Below the pieces are notes generated by a model. That model did not search any database. It was not told where the DNA came from and saw only the letters and a list, made by a program, of their open reading frames with translations. From positions 992,001 through 1,056,000 of the forward strand of contig NZ_SDWT01000001.1 in the NCBI RefSeq assembly GCF_004137255.1: 64,000 bases of DNA. Direction: 5' to 3'. Below are positions 43,113 to 51,610 of this stretch, piece by piece. Position numbers and translations under genes: made by a program. The stretch comes from Nocardioides oleivorans. Its GTDB lineage: Bacteria; Actinomycetota; Actinomycetes; Propionibacteriales; Nocardioidaceae. Each line of letters begins with the position of its first letter. Positions within the stretch are counted from its first letter, which is position 1.

Positions 43113-43340
43113 CCAACTCCACAGGCAACACGTGAACCAGGTACCCACGCGGCGATCCACCCATCCGATGGGGTGCTGACCGATCGGGATCTGCCCGAGG
43201 CAGCGATTGAGAAGAGCACGCTTGGTAGCCAGGCGTCACGTGTCAGCGGCGGCACCCGATCCACGCGAACGGGTGCCGCTCGCACGTCCGCAGGTCTCCC
43301 TGCTGACGCCGCCGGCCGTGGGATCGGGCGACCAGCTCGC
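43113..43340 (+). ncRNA. Predicted Ms1/MTS2823/scr3559-type 6S-like small RNA
   Basis: This 358-bp gap (42989-43346) contains no convincing gene. It lies between the Rv3661-like HAD gene (plus) and the Rv3662c-like gene (minus). In M. tuberculosis that gap encodes MTS2823, in M. smegmatis Ms1, which binds core RNA polymerase in stationary phase; in Streptomyces scr3559 has the matching place near acs. Here a promoter-like element with 17-bp spacing faces the gap and a strong hairpin is present: 10-bp perfect arms at 43249-43258 and 43270-43279. A second structure forms at 43150-43190 (CACCC/GGGGTG within CGATC/GATCG). The call rests on synteny and structure; ends are estimates and no sequence alignment was made. 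Confidence 0.6.
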
Positions 43341-43346
43341 ACTGGA

Positions 43347-44063
43347 CTATCCCCGCAGCGGCGAGGCCTCGGCCCCGGCCGAGAACGCCTCGGCCCCGTA
43401 GATCGCCCAGGCGTGGACCCCGCGGGGGCCGCCGTCGCTGTAGGCCCGGAGGTTCGACTCGTACGCCGCCCGGTGGTGGAGGTGTCCGGCCTCGGGCACG
43501 ACGAGCGACTTGGCGTCCACGCCACGGGAGACCAGCACGAGCCGCTCGAGGGCCCGGGCGACGATGCCGTTGTGGGAGGCGAACGGGGCGGCGGTCGCGA
43601 CGTCGGCGTGCGCCACAGCCGCGACGAGGAGGGCCGGGGCCGACGTGCCGGAGAGCAGGAGCTCGGCGACGCCGCGCAGCCGATCGGCCGACGCGGCGTC
43701 GCGCGGACGGCCGAGCTGCTCGGGGTCGAGGGAGCCGGCGCCGACGACGGCGTGCAGCCGCGCGATCGCCTGGAGCGGTGCGGTCTCGAGCAGGGGCGCG
43801 AGGGCGAGCATCGAGGCGGACAGCCGCACCGCGTCGGTGGCGATCTCGTCACCGGAGCCCGCGCGCACCTCGTCCAGCGACGACGCCGAGCCCTCGAGGA
43901 CGGCGCTCGCGTGGGCGCCACGCAGCAGCGACTCGGCGGTCATCTCCGGCGACGTACGACGCAGGCCGCGGTCGCGCAGCATCACGTCGATCCCGTCGCG
44001 GACGCCGGCGTAGGCCGACGGGACCCCTTCGAGGTCGATGAGCCAGGCGAGCGGGTCGGTCAT
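43347..44063 (-). CDS. Degenerate Fic-like protein (Rv3662c-type)
   Basis: 238 helical residues. The segment at 159-170 (APFASHNGIVAR) resembles the Fic motif HPFx(D/E)GNGRxxR, but the catalytic His is Ala159 and the Asp/Glu and first Arg are also lost; only Pro-Phe, Asn-Gly and the last Arg remain. The preceding helix ALLVAAVAHADVATAAP fits the Fic fold as well. AMP transfer would therefore not be expected. The gene keeps its place beside the 6S-like RNA locus in other Actinobacteria. The start is ATG 44063 with TAGCGT 7 nt upstream. The Fic relation is my reading of one motif and needs a profile search. Confidence 0.7.
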   Translation of the reverse strand: MTDPLAWLIDLEGVPSAYAGVRDGIDVMLRDRGLRRTSPEMTAESLLRGAHASAVLEGSASSLDEVRAGSGDEIATDAVRLSASMLALAPLLETAPLQAIARLHAVVGAGSLDPEQLGRPRDAASADRLRGVAELLLSGTSAPALLVAAVAHADVATAAPFASHNGIVARALERLVLVSRGVDAKSLVVPEAGHLHHRAAYESNLRAYSDGGPRGVHAWAIYGAEAFSAGAEASPLRG

Positions 44064-44070
44064 GGGCAGG

Positions 44071-44076
44071 ACGCTA
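44071..44076 (-). promoter_or_regulatory. Leaderless -10 (TAGCGT) for Fic-like gene
   Basis: Minus-strand TAGCGT, then 7 nt, then ATG 44063. Confidence 0.6.
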
Positions 44077-44082
44077 GTTGGC

Positions 44083-44808
44083 TCAGTCCGCGACCGGCCG
44101 GGCACCCTCGCTCGGGAGCAGCGAGATCTTCTGCCAGATCTTGCGCGACATCCCGGTCGTCAGCGTCTCCAGGTCGCTCACCGTCGTCAGCACCAGCGAG
44201 TCGCGCGACTCCTCGGCACACAGCGCCGCGACCTTGCCGATCAGCGAGAGCATCTCCGAGCAGTAGTCGAGGTAGCGCTCCATCTCGCCGCGGTCGAGGT
44301 CGACCTTCACCATCGTGTCGGTCTTCACGAAGTCCGGGCGCAGACGCTCGGGGTCCTTGGTGAGCTGGTGCATGTCGACGATGTGCGCCAGCGAGCGGAG
44401 CCGGTGCAGCAGGTCGAGCAGGTGTCCGCGCTCGAGGCGCTGCGGCAGCGCGTAGAGGAACCAGAGCGCCAGGCCCGCGAAGACCAGGTCGTTGATCGCG
44501 GACTCGATCAGCGGCACCCACTCGAAGGTGCGCTCCGGGCCGATCCGCACGGCGTCGCGGAGGGCGAGCCCGAAGATCGTCACCGTCGCGACGAGTACGA
44601 CGACCGCGGCCAGGCGCGAGGCCAGCCGGACCCACCTCAGCCGGACCCGGATCGCCGACGACCCCTCCGCCACGTCGGCGGTGAGCACACCGAGCTCGCC
44701 CACGACCGCGAGCAGCCCGCGGTCGGGGAACCGTGCGGCGATGCGAGACTCGAGGCGCGCGACGGTGTCGGCGACCGGCCCCGCGTCGAGGCGTTCGAAC
44801 GAGCTCAC
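44083..44808 (-). CDS. Two-helix membrane protein of unknown function
   Basis: 241 residues with helices at about 62-85 and 100-122, a basic segment between them, and a long helical cytosolic C-terminal half (LERGHLLDLLHRLRSLAHIVD, MHQLTKDPERLRPDF). No family recognised. The start is GTG 44808 with TACGCT 7 nt upstream. Followed at 20 bp by the Fic-like gene on the same strand, which has its own promoter. Confidence 0.7.
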   Translation of the reverse strand: MSSFERLDAGPVADTVARLESRIAARFPDRGLLAVVGELGVLTADVAEGSSAIRVRLRWVRLASRLAAVVVLVATVTIFGLALRDAVRIGPERTFEWVPLIESAINDLVFAGLALWFLYALPQRLERGHLLDLLHRLRSLAHIVDMHQLTKDPERLRPDFVKTDTMVKVDLDRGEMERYLDYCSEMLSLIGKVAALCAEESRDSLVLTTVSDLETLTTGMSRKIWQKISLLPSEGARPVAD

Positions 44809-44815
44809 GCAGGCC

Positions 44816-44821
44816 AGCGTA
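44816..44821 (-). promoter_or_regulatory. Leaderless -10 (TACGCT) for two-helix membrane protein
   Basis: Minus-strand TACGCT, then 7 nt, then GTG 44808. Confidence 0.6.
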
Positions 44822-44896
44822 GGGCTCGACAACTTTCTGGGTCGGCGCCACGTCACAGGCGTCGTACCCACGCTCGAACCCGATCTCGGAAGGCCC

Positions 44897-46183
44897 ATGA
44901 TGCGCTCGCTCGTCCCCGTCCTGACCACGGTCGCCCTCGCGGCATCCCTGTCCGCCGTTGTCTCGCCGGCCAGTGCAGCCGGCGAGACCTGCCGGGGGGT
45001 CGCCGCGACCATCTCCGGGACCGGCACGCTCACGGGGACGGAGGGCAACGACGTGATCGTCGCCGACGACGCGCTCACCGTGAACGCCCTGGGTGGCAAC
45101 GACCTGGTCTGCATCACGGGCGACACCAACACCAGTGTCTACGGAGGAGCCGGCGACGATGTCGTCGACGCCACGCTCGCGACCGTGGGCACGAGCGCAA
45201 CGCTCGGAGCCGGGGCCGACACCTACCTCGGTTCGGCGGGCTCGGACTACGTGACCGCGGGCGAGGGCGACAACCGGGACACCGAGCGCGACGTCATCGA
45301 CGTCGGGCTCGGCGGGTTCGACACCGTCGCCTCCGGGAGGGGCGGCGAGGAGAACGCCGACGAGATCCGTGGCGGCAGCACCCTCCAGCTCTTCTGGAGC
45401 GGCATCCCCACCTCGGCGAGCGTCGCCCACGCCGGGACGGGCAGCACGTTCCAGATGATCTACGACAACGAGGTCGCCCGCCTGAAGATCGACACCCGGG
45501 CCGGCTACCTGTCGACGGGATCTGGCCCCCGGCTCGACCTCGACGGATTCACCGTGTTCACCGTCCGCGGCTACCGCACCCTGCGCCAGGTCACGGTGCT
45601 GGGCAGCGACCTGGACGAGAGCGTCGGCCTCGGGTGGGACACCAGCGCGAAGGTCGAGCAGAAGGTCGCCCTCGGCGGCGGAGACGACCGGCTGGGCATC
45701 GGGCTCTTCTCCGCGAAGAGCAGCTTCAGTGGCGGCGACGGCACCGACGAGCTCATCGCCGGCTCACGGTCGCGCATCGACCTCGACCTGGCGCGCGAGG
45801 AGCTGACGATCGGGTCGGGCAGGAAGGCCGTCCGCACCGAGGCCAACAGCTTCGAGGATGCGCGCCTCGCATCCTCCACGGTCACGCTGACGGGCACCGG
45901 CCGCGCCAACGACCTCGAGGTCAACGCCTGCCGAGCGACCGTGAGTGGGCTGGGTGGCCGTGACGACATCACCGCCTTCATCAACACCCCGGACGGCGCT
46001 CGGGTCGAGTGCAGCAAGGGGCGTCGGACGACCTTCCTCGGTGGTCCCGGCAACGACGTGCTCGTGGGCTCGGCGGGAGGTGACGTGCTCGTAGGCGGCC
46101 CGGGCCGCGACAGGGCGAACGGGCGCCAGAGCCGCGACACCTGCCAGGCCGAGGTGCGCATCAGCTGCGAGGTACGTCGCTGA
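44897..46183 (+). CDS. Secreted RTX-like calcium-binding repeat protein, paralog 1
   Basis: 428 residues with a signal peptide (MMRSLVPVLTTVALAASLSA, cleaved near ASA). The mature start AGETCRGVAATISG and the LGGNDLVCITGD block are shared with the two paralogs downstream. RTX-type GGxGxDxL nonapeptides occur near the ends (GGAGDDVV, GGDGTDELIAG, GGPGNDVLVGS) around a long non-repeat middle. Such repeats bind calcium and fold outside the cell. No RTX toxin domain or type I secretion genes exist here, so export is by Sec. The C-terminus has paired Cys (DTCQAEVRISCEVRR). GGAAGG precedes the ATG. Confidence 0.85.
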   Translation: MMRSLVPVLTTVALAASLSAVVSPASAAGETCRGVAATISGTGTLTGTEGNDVIVADDALTVNALGGNDLVCITGDTNTSVYGGAGDDVVDATLATVGTSATLGAGADTYLGSAGSDYVTAGEGDNRDTERDVIDVGLGGFDTVASGRGGEENADEIRGGSTLQLFWSGIPTSASVAHAGTGSTFQMIYDNEVARLKIDTRAGYLSTGSGPRLDLDGFTVFTVRGYRTLRQVTVLGSDLDESVGLGWDTSAKVEQKVALGGGDDRLGIGLFSAKSSFSGGDGTDELIAGSRSRIDLDLAREELTIGSGRKAVRTEANSFEDARLASSTVTLTGTGRANDLEVNACRATVSGLGGRDDITAFINTPDGARVECSKGRRTTFLGGPGNDVLVGSAGGDVLVGGPGRDRANGRQSRDTCQAEVRISCEVRR

Positions 46184-46206
46184 TCGCACGGGCGCTCCGG
46201 CGCTTG

Positions 46207-46212
46207 TAACCT
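46207..46212 (+). promoter_or_regulatory. Leaderless -10 (TAACCT) for methyltransferase
   Basis: TAACCT, then 7 nt, then ATG 46220. Confidence 0.55.
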
Positions 46213-46219
46213 GAGCGGG

Positions 46220-47071
46220 ATGAGCGACGATCAGCCCGAGAGCCCCTCCCACGTCGACCGCTCCCGTTCGTTCGGGTCGGTGGCCGAGGCCTACGACCGC
46301 GGGCGTCCGTCGTACCCCGCCGAGGCGATCACCTGGCTGATGGGCGGCGAGGCCAAGGTGGTCCTCGAGCTGGCCGCCGGCACCGGCAAGCTGACTCGCG
46401 ACCTCGTCGACCAGGGCCACGCCGTGTTCGCCACCGAGCCCGACGAGGCGATGCTGGCGATCCTGCGCGAGCGGGTGCCCGAGGTGAGCGCCAAGGTCGC
46501 GACCGCCGAGGAGATCCCGGCCAACGACCGCTCGGTCGACGTGGTGGTGGTCGCGCAGGCCTTCCACTGGTTCGACCACGAGGTCGCGCTCGCCGAGATC
46601 GCCCGGGTGCTCAAGCCCGGCGGCCACCTCGCGCTCGTGTGGAACAGCCGCGACGAGCGGATCCCGTGGGTGCGCAAGATGGGCGACCTCCTCGGCATCC
46701 AGGACCGTGACACCTCCTCCGCCCGGCTCCTCGGCGAGAGCGAGCTCTTCGCGGAGACGGAGGAGACGACCTTCAAGAACTGGCAGGAGGTCAACCGCGA
46801 GTCGATCCTCGACCTGGCGCGTTCGCGGTCGAACTTCGCGGTCATGGGTGAGGCCGAGCGGTCGGAGAACCTGTCGAAGGTGCTCGCGTTCTACGACGAG
46901 TACGGCCGCGGCATGGACGGCATGCAGATCCCCTACGTCACCCGCTGCTACCGCGCCGTCGTGGTCGATCCCGACGAGCCGGCAACTTCCGGCGACGAGG
47001 ACCCGTCACAGGAGGGACCGGTCGTGAGCGACGGCACCGACACCGACATGCTGCTCATCGACTTCCGCTAG
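46220..47071 (+). CDS. Class I SAM-dependent methyltransferase
   Basis: 283 residues. Motif I is VLELAAGTGKLTRDL, and motifs II-III are AQAFHWFDHEVALAEI and VLKPGGHLALVW, the UbiE/Methyltransf_11 pattern. The opening RSRSFGSVAEAYDRGRPSYP is typical of small-molecule methyltransferases. An acidic tail of about 40 residues follows the catalytic domain. Its own leaderless promoter suggests independence from the RTX-like genes on both sides. Substrate unknown. Confidence 0.88.
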   Translation: MSDDQPESPSHVDRSRSFGSVAEAYDRGRPSYPAEAITWLMGGEAKVVLELAAGTGKLTRDLVDQGHAVFATEPDEAMLAILRERVPEVSAKVATAEEIPANDRSVDVVVVAQAFHWFDHEVALAEIARVLKPGGHLALVWNSRDERIPWVRKMGDLLGIQDRDTSSARLLGESELFAETEETTFKNWQEVNRESILDLARSRSNFAVMGEAERSENLSKVLAFYDEYGRGMDGMQIPYVTRCYRAVVVDPDEPATSGDEDPSQEGPVVSDGTDTDMLLIDFR

Positions 47072-47090
47072 CTGCTCCACGGGGGGACCC

Positions 47091-48461
47091 ATGCGTCGTA
47101 CGACCTCGCTGACCGCCGCGACCCTGCTGGGCCTGGCCCTGCTCGCGCCCACCACGACCGCGAGCGCCGCGGGCGAGACCTGCCGCGGCGAGGCCGCGAC
47201 CATCGTCGGCGGTCCACGGGTGGCGATCGTGGGCACCGAGGGTCGCGACGTCGTCGTGACCAACCGGAGCCAGGACGTGAAGACCCTGGGCGGCGACGAC
47301 CTGGTGTGCATCACCGGCCCGGACCAGCGCAGCGGCTACCGCCCGGTCGCGATCGACACGGGTGACGGCAACGACGTCGTCGACGGGACGGCCGCACCCG
47401 ACTGGCCGGCCGACGGCCTCCTCGGCGCCGGGTCCGACACGTTCTACGGCGGAGCGGGCACCGACTACCTCGAGGCGGGCGCACGCGACGGCGACTTCCT
47501 GCCGATCGACGCCGACCACGACGTCCTCGTCGGCGGCGGGGGCCGCGACTCCCTCAGGAGCGGACAGTCCGGCGTGCCCAACACCGACGTGGTCGACCTC
47601 GGGGGCGGTGACGACTACCTGACCTACAACGGGATCCCCTCGGCGGGCGGCAGCGTCGCGGGCGGCGCCGGCGCCGACACGCTCGCGCTGCCGACCTCGG
47701 GTCACACGCTCGTGGTCGACAACAGCGTCGGCCGGTCGACGCTGGACGGTCAACCGTCCCTGTCGTGGTCCGGCCTCGAGCGCTTCACGATCTCGACGAC
47801 CCACCATGACCCGATCGACCTCACGTTCCGGGGAACGGACGCCGACGAGAGCCTGGTGTCGTACGCCGACCGCGCCGTCGTGCGCGCCTCCATGGCCGGC
47901 GGCAAGGACACCTTCATCACCGGCTCCGTCCTGCTCGACGGCAGCACCGTCGACGGTGGCGCCCAGCGCGACCTCTTCTACGCCATGGACCGCAGCGCCG
48001 TCTTCAGCCTCGACCTCGGGTCAGGGCGGTTCCGGAGCGGCCGCGACGACGGAGCAGGGCCGCGGCTGGCGGCGGTCGAGGACTTCGAGGACGCCGAGCT
48101 CCACGCGAACAGCGTCCGGATCAAGGGCGACAACGGCCGCAACCACCTCTTCTTCTCGGCCTGCACCGGCAGCATCCGGGGCCGGGGCGGCGACGACGTC
48201 GCGCACCGGTCCTACGACGCCTGGTTCGAGTCGAGGCCCGAGTGTCCCGAGGGATACCGGATCGACGGTGGCCAGGGCAGCGACGACCTCGAGGGCTACG
48301 GCGGCGACGACACGATCGTCGGCGGCCCCGGCAACGACACGCTCTCCGGCAAGGACGGCGCCGACAGGCTCATCGGCGGCAAGGGCCGCGACAAGGCCGA
48401 CGGCGGCCCCGGTCGCCCCGACCGTTGCGTGGCCGAGCAGAAGAACCGCTGCGAGCGCTGA
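47091..48461 (+). CDS. Secreted RTX-like calcium-binding repeat protein, paralog 2
   Basis: 456 residues, same plan as paralog 1: signal peptide with MRRTTSLTAATLLGLALLAP, AGETCRGEAATIVGG, LGGDDLVCITGP, irregular middle, then a fuller C-terminal RTX block (GGQGSDDLEG, GGDDTIVGGPGNDTLSGKDG) ending CVAEQKNRCER. This paralog and the third share the signal peptide almost exactly, which points to a recent duplication. It follows the methyltransferase by 19 bp. Confidence 0.86.
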   Translation: MRRTTSLTAATLLGLALLAPTTTASAAGETCRGEAATIVGGPRVAIVGTEGRDVVVTNRSQDVKTLGGDDLVCITGPDQRSGYRPVAIDTGDGNDVVDGTAAPDWPADGLLGAGSDTFYGGAGTDYLEAGARDGDFLPIDADHDVLVGGGGRDSLRSGQSGVPNTDVVDLGGGDDYLTYNGIPSAGGSVAGGAGADTLALPTSGHTLVVDNSVGRSTLDGQPSLSWSGLERFTISTTHHDPIDLTFRGTDADESLVSYADRAVVRASMAGGKDTFITGSVLLDGSTVDGGAQRDLFYAMDRSAVFSLDLGSGRFRSGRDDGAGPRLAAVEDFEDAELHANSVRIKGDNGRNHLFFSACTGSIRGRGGDDVAHRSYDAWFESRPECPEGYRIDGGQGSDDLEGYGGDDTIVGGPGNDTLSGKDGADRLIGGKGRDKADGGPGRPDRCVAEQKNRCER

Positions 48462-48520
48462 GCCCGACTAGGGTCCGCTCATCGGACGTAGGGCAGCTCG
48501 TGTCCCCGGGAGGAACTCAC

Positions 48521-49738
48521 ATGCGTCGTACGACGTCACTCACCGCTGCGGCCGCACTGGGCGCCGCCCTGGTCGTCCCCGCCTCGCTCGCCGCAACGGC
48601 GAGCGCCGCCGGCGAGACCTGCCGAGGTGCGGCCGCCACGATCATCGGCACACCCGACGCGCCGCTGAACGGCACCGAGGGTCCCGACGTGGTCGTCACG
48701 AACGGCGCGACCGACGTGAGGACCCTCGGCGGGGACGACGTGGTGTGCGTGACCGGGAAGATGCAGTACTGGATCCTGGTGGACACCGGCGGCGGCGACG
48801 ACCTCGTCGACGGCACCACCTCGCCGGAGCAGGCGGTCTTCGCGACGCTGGGCTCCGGCGCCGACATCTTCCTGGGCGGGTCCGCCGACGACCGCGTGAC
48901 GGTCGACTACCCCGACCCTGCCTCCGCCACGCCCGACGTCATCAGCGCCGCAGGTGGGTCCGACGGCCTCTTCGTCACGACCGGCCCGGGGGCCGCAGCG
49001 ATCGACAACGTCGCCGGGCGGCTCACCTCCGACGGGCAGGTGCGCGCCACGTGGACCGGTCTGGAGGAGTTCTGGCTCGGCCACTCCAAGGAGGCCCGGC
49101 CGCTCACCTTCCTCGGCTCCGACGCCGACGAGCTCGTCGTCGACCAGACAGCCGTGCCGACACCGGTCGCCATCGACCTCGGTGACGGCGACGACAGCTA
49201 CCGGGCGGGGCTCGGCCCGGCGCAGGGCAGCCGGATCGACGGCGGTCCGGGACGCGACCTCCTCGCCGTCTCGTCCGAGGACACCGACCTGGCGCTCGAC
49301 CTCGAGCGCCGGCGGCTGCTCGTCGACGTCGCCTCGCCCTACCGCGTCCCGGTCACCGGTTTCGAGGACGCCGAGGTCGCGGCGCCGAGGGTGGTGCTCA
49401 CGGGCACGTCCGGCGGCAACACCCTCCGCTACCTCGCCTGCCGTGCCGTCGTCCAGGCACACCAGGGCGCGGACGTCGTGCGCCGCGCGACCTTCGACGC
49501 CGTCTTCGAGACCACCTTCGACTGCCGCCCGACCGCGCGCATCGACGGCGGGCCGGGCAACGACCGGCTCAGCGGCACGCGCGGCGAGGACACCATCTTC
49601 GGCGACGCCGGCCACGACGTGCTCCTCGGCGACCGGGGGGACGACACGCTCGTCGGTGGTCGCGGCCGCGACCGGGCCGACGGTGGCCCGGGCCGCGACC
49701 GCTGCGTGGCGGAGAAGATGGTCGGCTGCGAGCGCTGA
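48521..49738 (+). CDS. Secreted RTX-like calcium-binding repeat protein, paralog 3
   Basis: 405 residues. Signal peptide MRRTTSLTAAAALGAALVVP, then AGETCRGAAATIIG and LGGDDVVCVTGK; the RTX block near the end is GGPGNDRLSGTRGED and GDRGDDTLVGGRGRD, closing CVAEKMVGCER. A GGGAGG ribosome site precedes ATG 48521. Closest to paralog 2. Confidence 0.86.
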   Translation: MRRTTSLTAAAALGAALVVPASLAATASAAGETCRGAAATIIGTPDAPLNGTEGPDVVVTNGATDVRTLGGDDVVCVTGKMQYWILVDTGGGDDLVDGTTSPEQAVFATLGSGADIFLGGSADDRVTVDYPDPASATPDVISAAGGSDGLFVTTGPGAAAIDNVAGRLTSDGQVRATWTGLEEFWLGHSKEARPLTFLGSDADELVVDQTAVPTPVAIDLGDGDDSYRAGLGPAQGSRIDGGPGRDLLAVSSEDTDLALDLERRRLLVDVASPYRVPVTGFEDAEVAAPRVVLTGTSGGNTLRYLACRAVVQAHQGADVVRRATFDAVFETTFDCRPTARIDGGPGNDRLSGTRGEDTIFGDAGHDVLLGDRGDDTLVGGRGRDRADGGPGRDRCVAEKMVGCER

Positions 49739-49746
49739 GCCCCGAC

Positions 49747-49752
49747 TAGGGT
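49747..49752 (+). promoter_or_regulatory. Leaderless -10 (TAGGGT) of the LytS-LytTR operon
   Basis: TAGGGT, then 7 nt, then GTG 49760. It begins the four-gene operon to 53520. Confidence 0.6.
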
Positions 49753-49759
49753 CACGTGC

Positions 49760-50890
49760 GTGGCGAGGTGGAGGTGGCGGCGTACGTCGCTGGGCGGGGA
49801 GACCGACCGCGCCACCTTCCGTGCGCTGCACAACGCCTCGCTGGCGAGCCCGGCGCTCCGTGAAGGCCTGACGAGCGCGAGCGCCGAGCGGTCCGTGCGC
49901 CACCTGCGCGCACTGCTCGGCACCCCGGCCGCCGGGCTCGGCGACACGAGCGGGCTGCTCGCGTGGGACGGCCTCGGCGGCCACCACAAGGCCCAGCTCG
50001 TGCCCACGATCCAGCAGGTCGCGGAGACCGGACGCACGATGATCGTCGACGAGCGGACCCTGGTCTGCGACGACGGCGGCTGCGAGGTCCGGCAGGCGAT
50101 CGTCAGCCCGCTGGTCGCCGAGGACACGCTCGTCGGGGCGCTCGTCGTCGGCGCCCCGCACACCACGGGCGGGCTCGTCCGCGCCGCCGACGAGGTCGCG
50201 TCGTGGGTCAGCGGGCAGCTCGAGCTCGCCGAGCTCGACCTCTCCCGCACCCGGCTGATGGAGGCCGAGGTGCGCGCGCTGCGGGCGCAGATCAGCCCGC
50301 ACTTCATCTACAACTCGCTCGGCGCGATCGCCAGCTTCGTGCGCACCGACCCCGACCGGGCGCGCGAGCTGCTGCTGGAGTTCGCCGACTTCACGCGCTA
50401 CTCCTTCCGCCGCCACGGCGAGTACACGACGCTCGCAGAAGAGCTCCGCTCGGTCGAGCGCTACCTCCTCCTCGAGCAGGCACGCTTCGGCGACCGGCTC
50501 CAGGTCACCCTGCAGGTCGCGCCCGAGGTGCTCCCGGTGGCGGTGCCGTTCCTGTGCGTCCAGCCGCTGGTGGAGAACGCCGTGCGCCACGGGCTCGAGG
50601 CCAGCGCCGACAAGGAGGACGGCGTCGGCCGGCTCCACATCACGGCGCGCGACCTCGACCAGGAGTGCGTCATCGAGGTCGAGGACGACGGCACCGGCGA
50701 GGACCCCGAGCGCGTCCGCCAGGCCCTGGCCGGCGACGCGTCGGTGGACTCGGTCGGTCTCGGCAACGTCGACGCGCGGCTGCGCAACGCCTACGGCGAC
50801 GACTACGGTCTGGTCGTCGAGACCGCGCCCGGCGCCGGCACCAAGGTGATCGTGCGGGTGCCGAAGTTCGCCCCGGGAGTCCAGGTATGA
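49760..50890 (+). CDS. LytS/BtsS-type sensor histidine kinase
   Basis: 376 residues, no membrane helix. A GAF-like N-terminal domain (about 40-170) precedes the His_kinase domain: the phospho-acceptor is in QISPHFIYNSLGAIASFVR, the N box is PLVENAVRHGLE and the ATP lid is SVGLGNVDARLRNAYG. The family (LytS/YehU/BtsS) works with LytTR regulators; Bts-type systems sense pyruvate, which fits the symporter downstream. The sensor here seems cytosolic, unlike the membrane-bound relatives. Confidence 0.9.
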   Translation: MARWRWRRTSLGGETDRATFRALHNASLASPALREGLTSASAERSVRHLRALLGTPAAGLGDTSGLLAWDGLGGHHKAQLVPTIQQVAETGRTMIVDERTLVCDDGGCEVRQAIVSPLVAEDTLVGALVVGAPHTTGGLVRAADEVASWVSGQLELAELDLSRTRLMEAEVRALRAQISPHFIYNSLGAIASFVRTDPDRARELLLEFADFTRYSFRRHGEYTTLAEELRSVERYLLLEQARFGDRLQVTLQVAPEVLPVAVPFLCVQPLVENAVRHGLEASADKEDGVGRLHITARDLDQECVIEVEDDGTGEDPERVRQALAGDASVDSVGLGNVDARLRNAYGDDYGLVVETAPGAGTKVIVRVPKFAPGVQV

Positions 50891-51600
50891 CTGCTCTGAA
50901 GGTCCTCGTCATCGACGACGAGCGCCCCGCCCTCGACGAGCTCACCTTCCTCCTCGGCCGCGACCCGCGCATCGGCGAGGTGCGCGGCAGCGACTCCGCG
51001 ACAGACGCGCTGCGGGTGCTCCAGGCCGAGGAGGTCGACGCGGTCTTCCTCGACATCCAGATGCCCGGGCTGACCGGCCTCGACCTCGCCCAGGTGCTCT
51101 CCCGCTTCAAGAACCCGCCGCCGATCGTCTTCGTCACCGCGCACGAGGAGCACGCCGTCGCCGCCTTCGAGCTGCGCGCCGTCGACTACGTCCTCAAGCC
51201 GGTGCGCGAGGAGCGTCTCGCCGAGGCCGTACGCCGCGTGGTCGAGGCCGGCGGCCCGACACCCTCGGGTGACGTGCAGATCCCCGTCGAGCGCGGCGGG
51301 GTGACGCGGTTCGTCAACCGCTCCGAGATCACCCACGTCGAGGCCCAGGGCGACTACGCGCGGCTGCACACCGCCGACGGCTCGCACCTGGTCCGCACGC
51401 CGCTGACGTCGCTGGCCGAGCAGTGGGCCTCGGCCGGCTTCGTCCGGATCCACCGCTCCGTGCTCGTCGCCCTCCCCCACGTCGAGGAGGTGCGCAGCGA
51501 GGCCGGGCGGGTCAGCGTCGTGGTCGGCGGCACCGAGCTGCCGGTGTCTCGACGCCACACCCGCGAGCTCCGCTCGGTGCTGACGAAGCGGACCCCGTGA
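50887..51600 (+). CDS. LytTR-family response regulator
   Basis: 237 residues. Receiver with DDERPALDELTFLL, phospho-acceptor Asp in AVFLDIQMPGLTGLDLA and Lys in YVLKPVREERL; then a LytTR DNA-binding domain (ITHVEAQGDYARLHTADGSH and FVRIHRSVLVAL). ATG 50887 overlaps the kinase stop by 4 bp. Its targets likely include the symporter genes that follow, as in BtsR-type circuits; sites not identified. Confidence 0.92.
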   Translation: MTALKVLVIDDERPALDELTFLLGRDPRIGEVRGSDSATDALRVLQAEEVDAVFLDIQMPGLTGLDLAQVLSRFKNPPPIVFVTAHEEHAVAAFELRAVDYVLKPVREERLAEAVRRVVEAGGPTPSGDVQIPVERGGVTRFVNRSEITHVEAQGDYARLHTADGSHLVRTPLTSLAEQWASAGFVRIHRSVLVALPHVEEVRSEAGRVSVVVGGTELPVSRRHTRELRSVLTKRTP

Positions 51601-51610
51601 GGGGCGCACC

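Noticed and set aside
43207..43401. A 64-codon plus-strand open frame in the gap after the HAD gene
   Set aside because: No ribosome site or family; it overlaps the predicted RNA and the end of the Fic-like gene.
44897..49738. RTX toxin or type I secretion locus
   Set aside because: The proteins have Sec signal peptides, no toxin domain, and no ABC exporter or membrane fusion gene is present.
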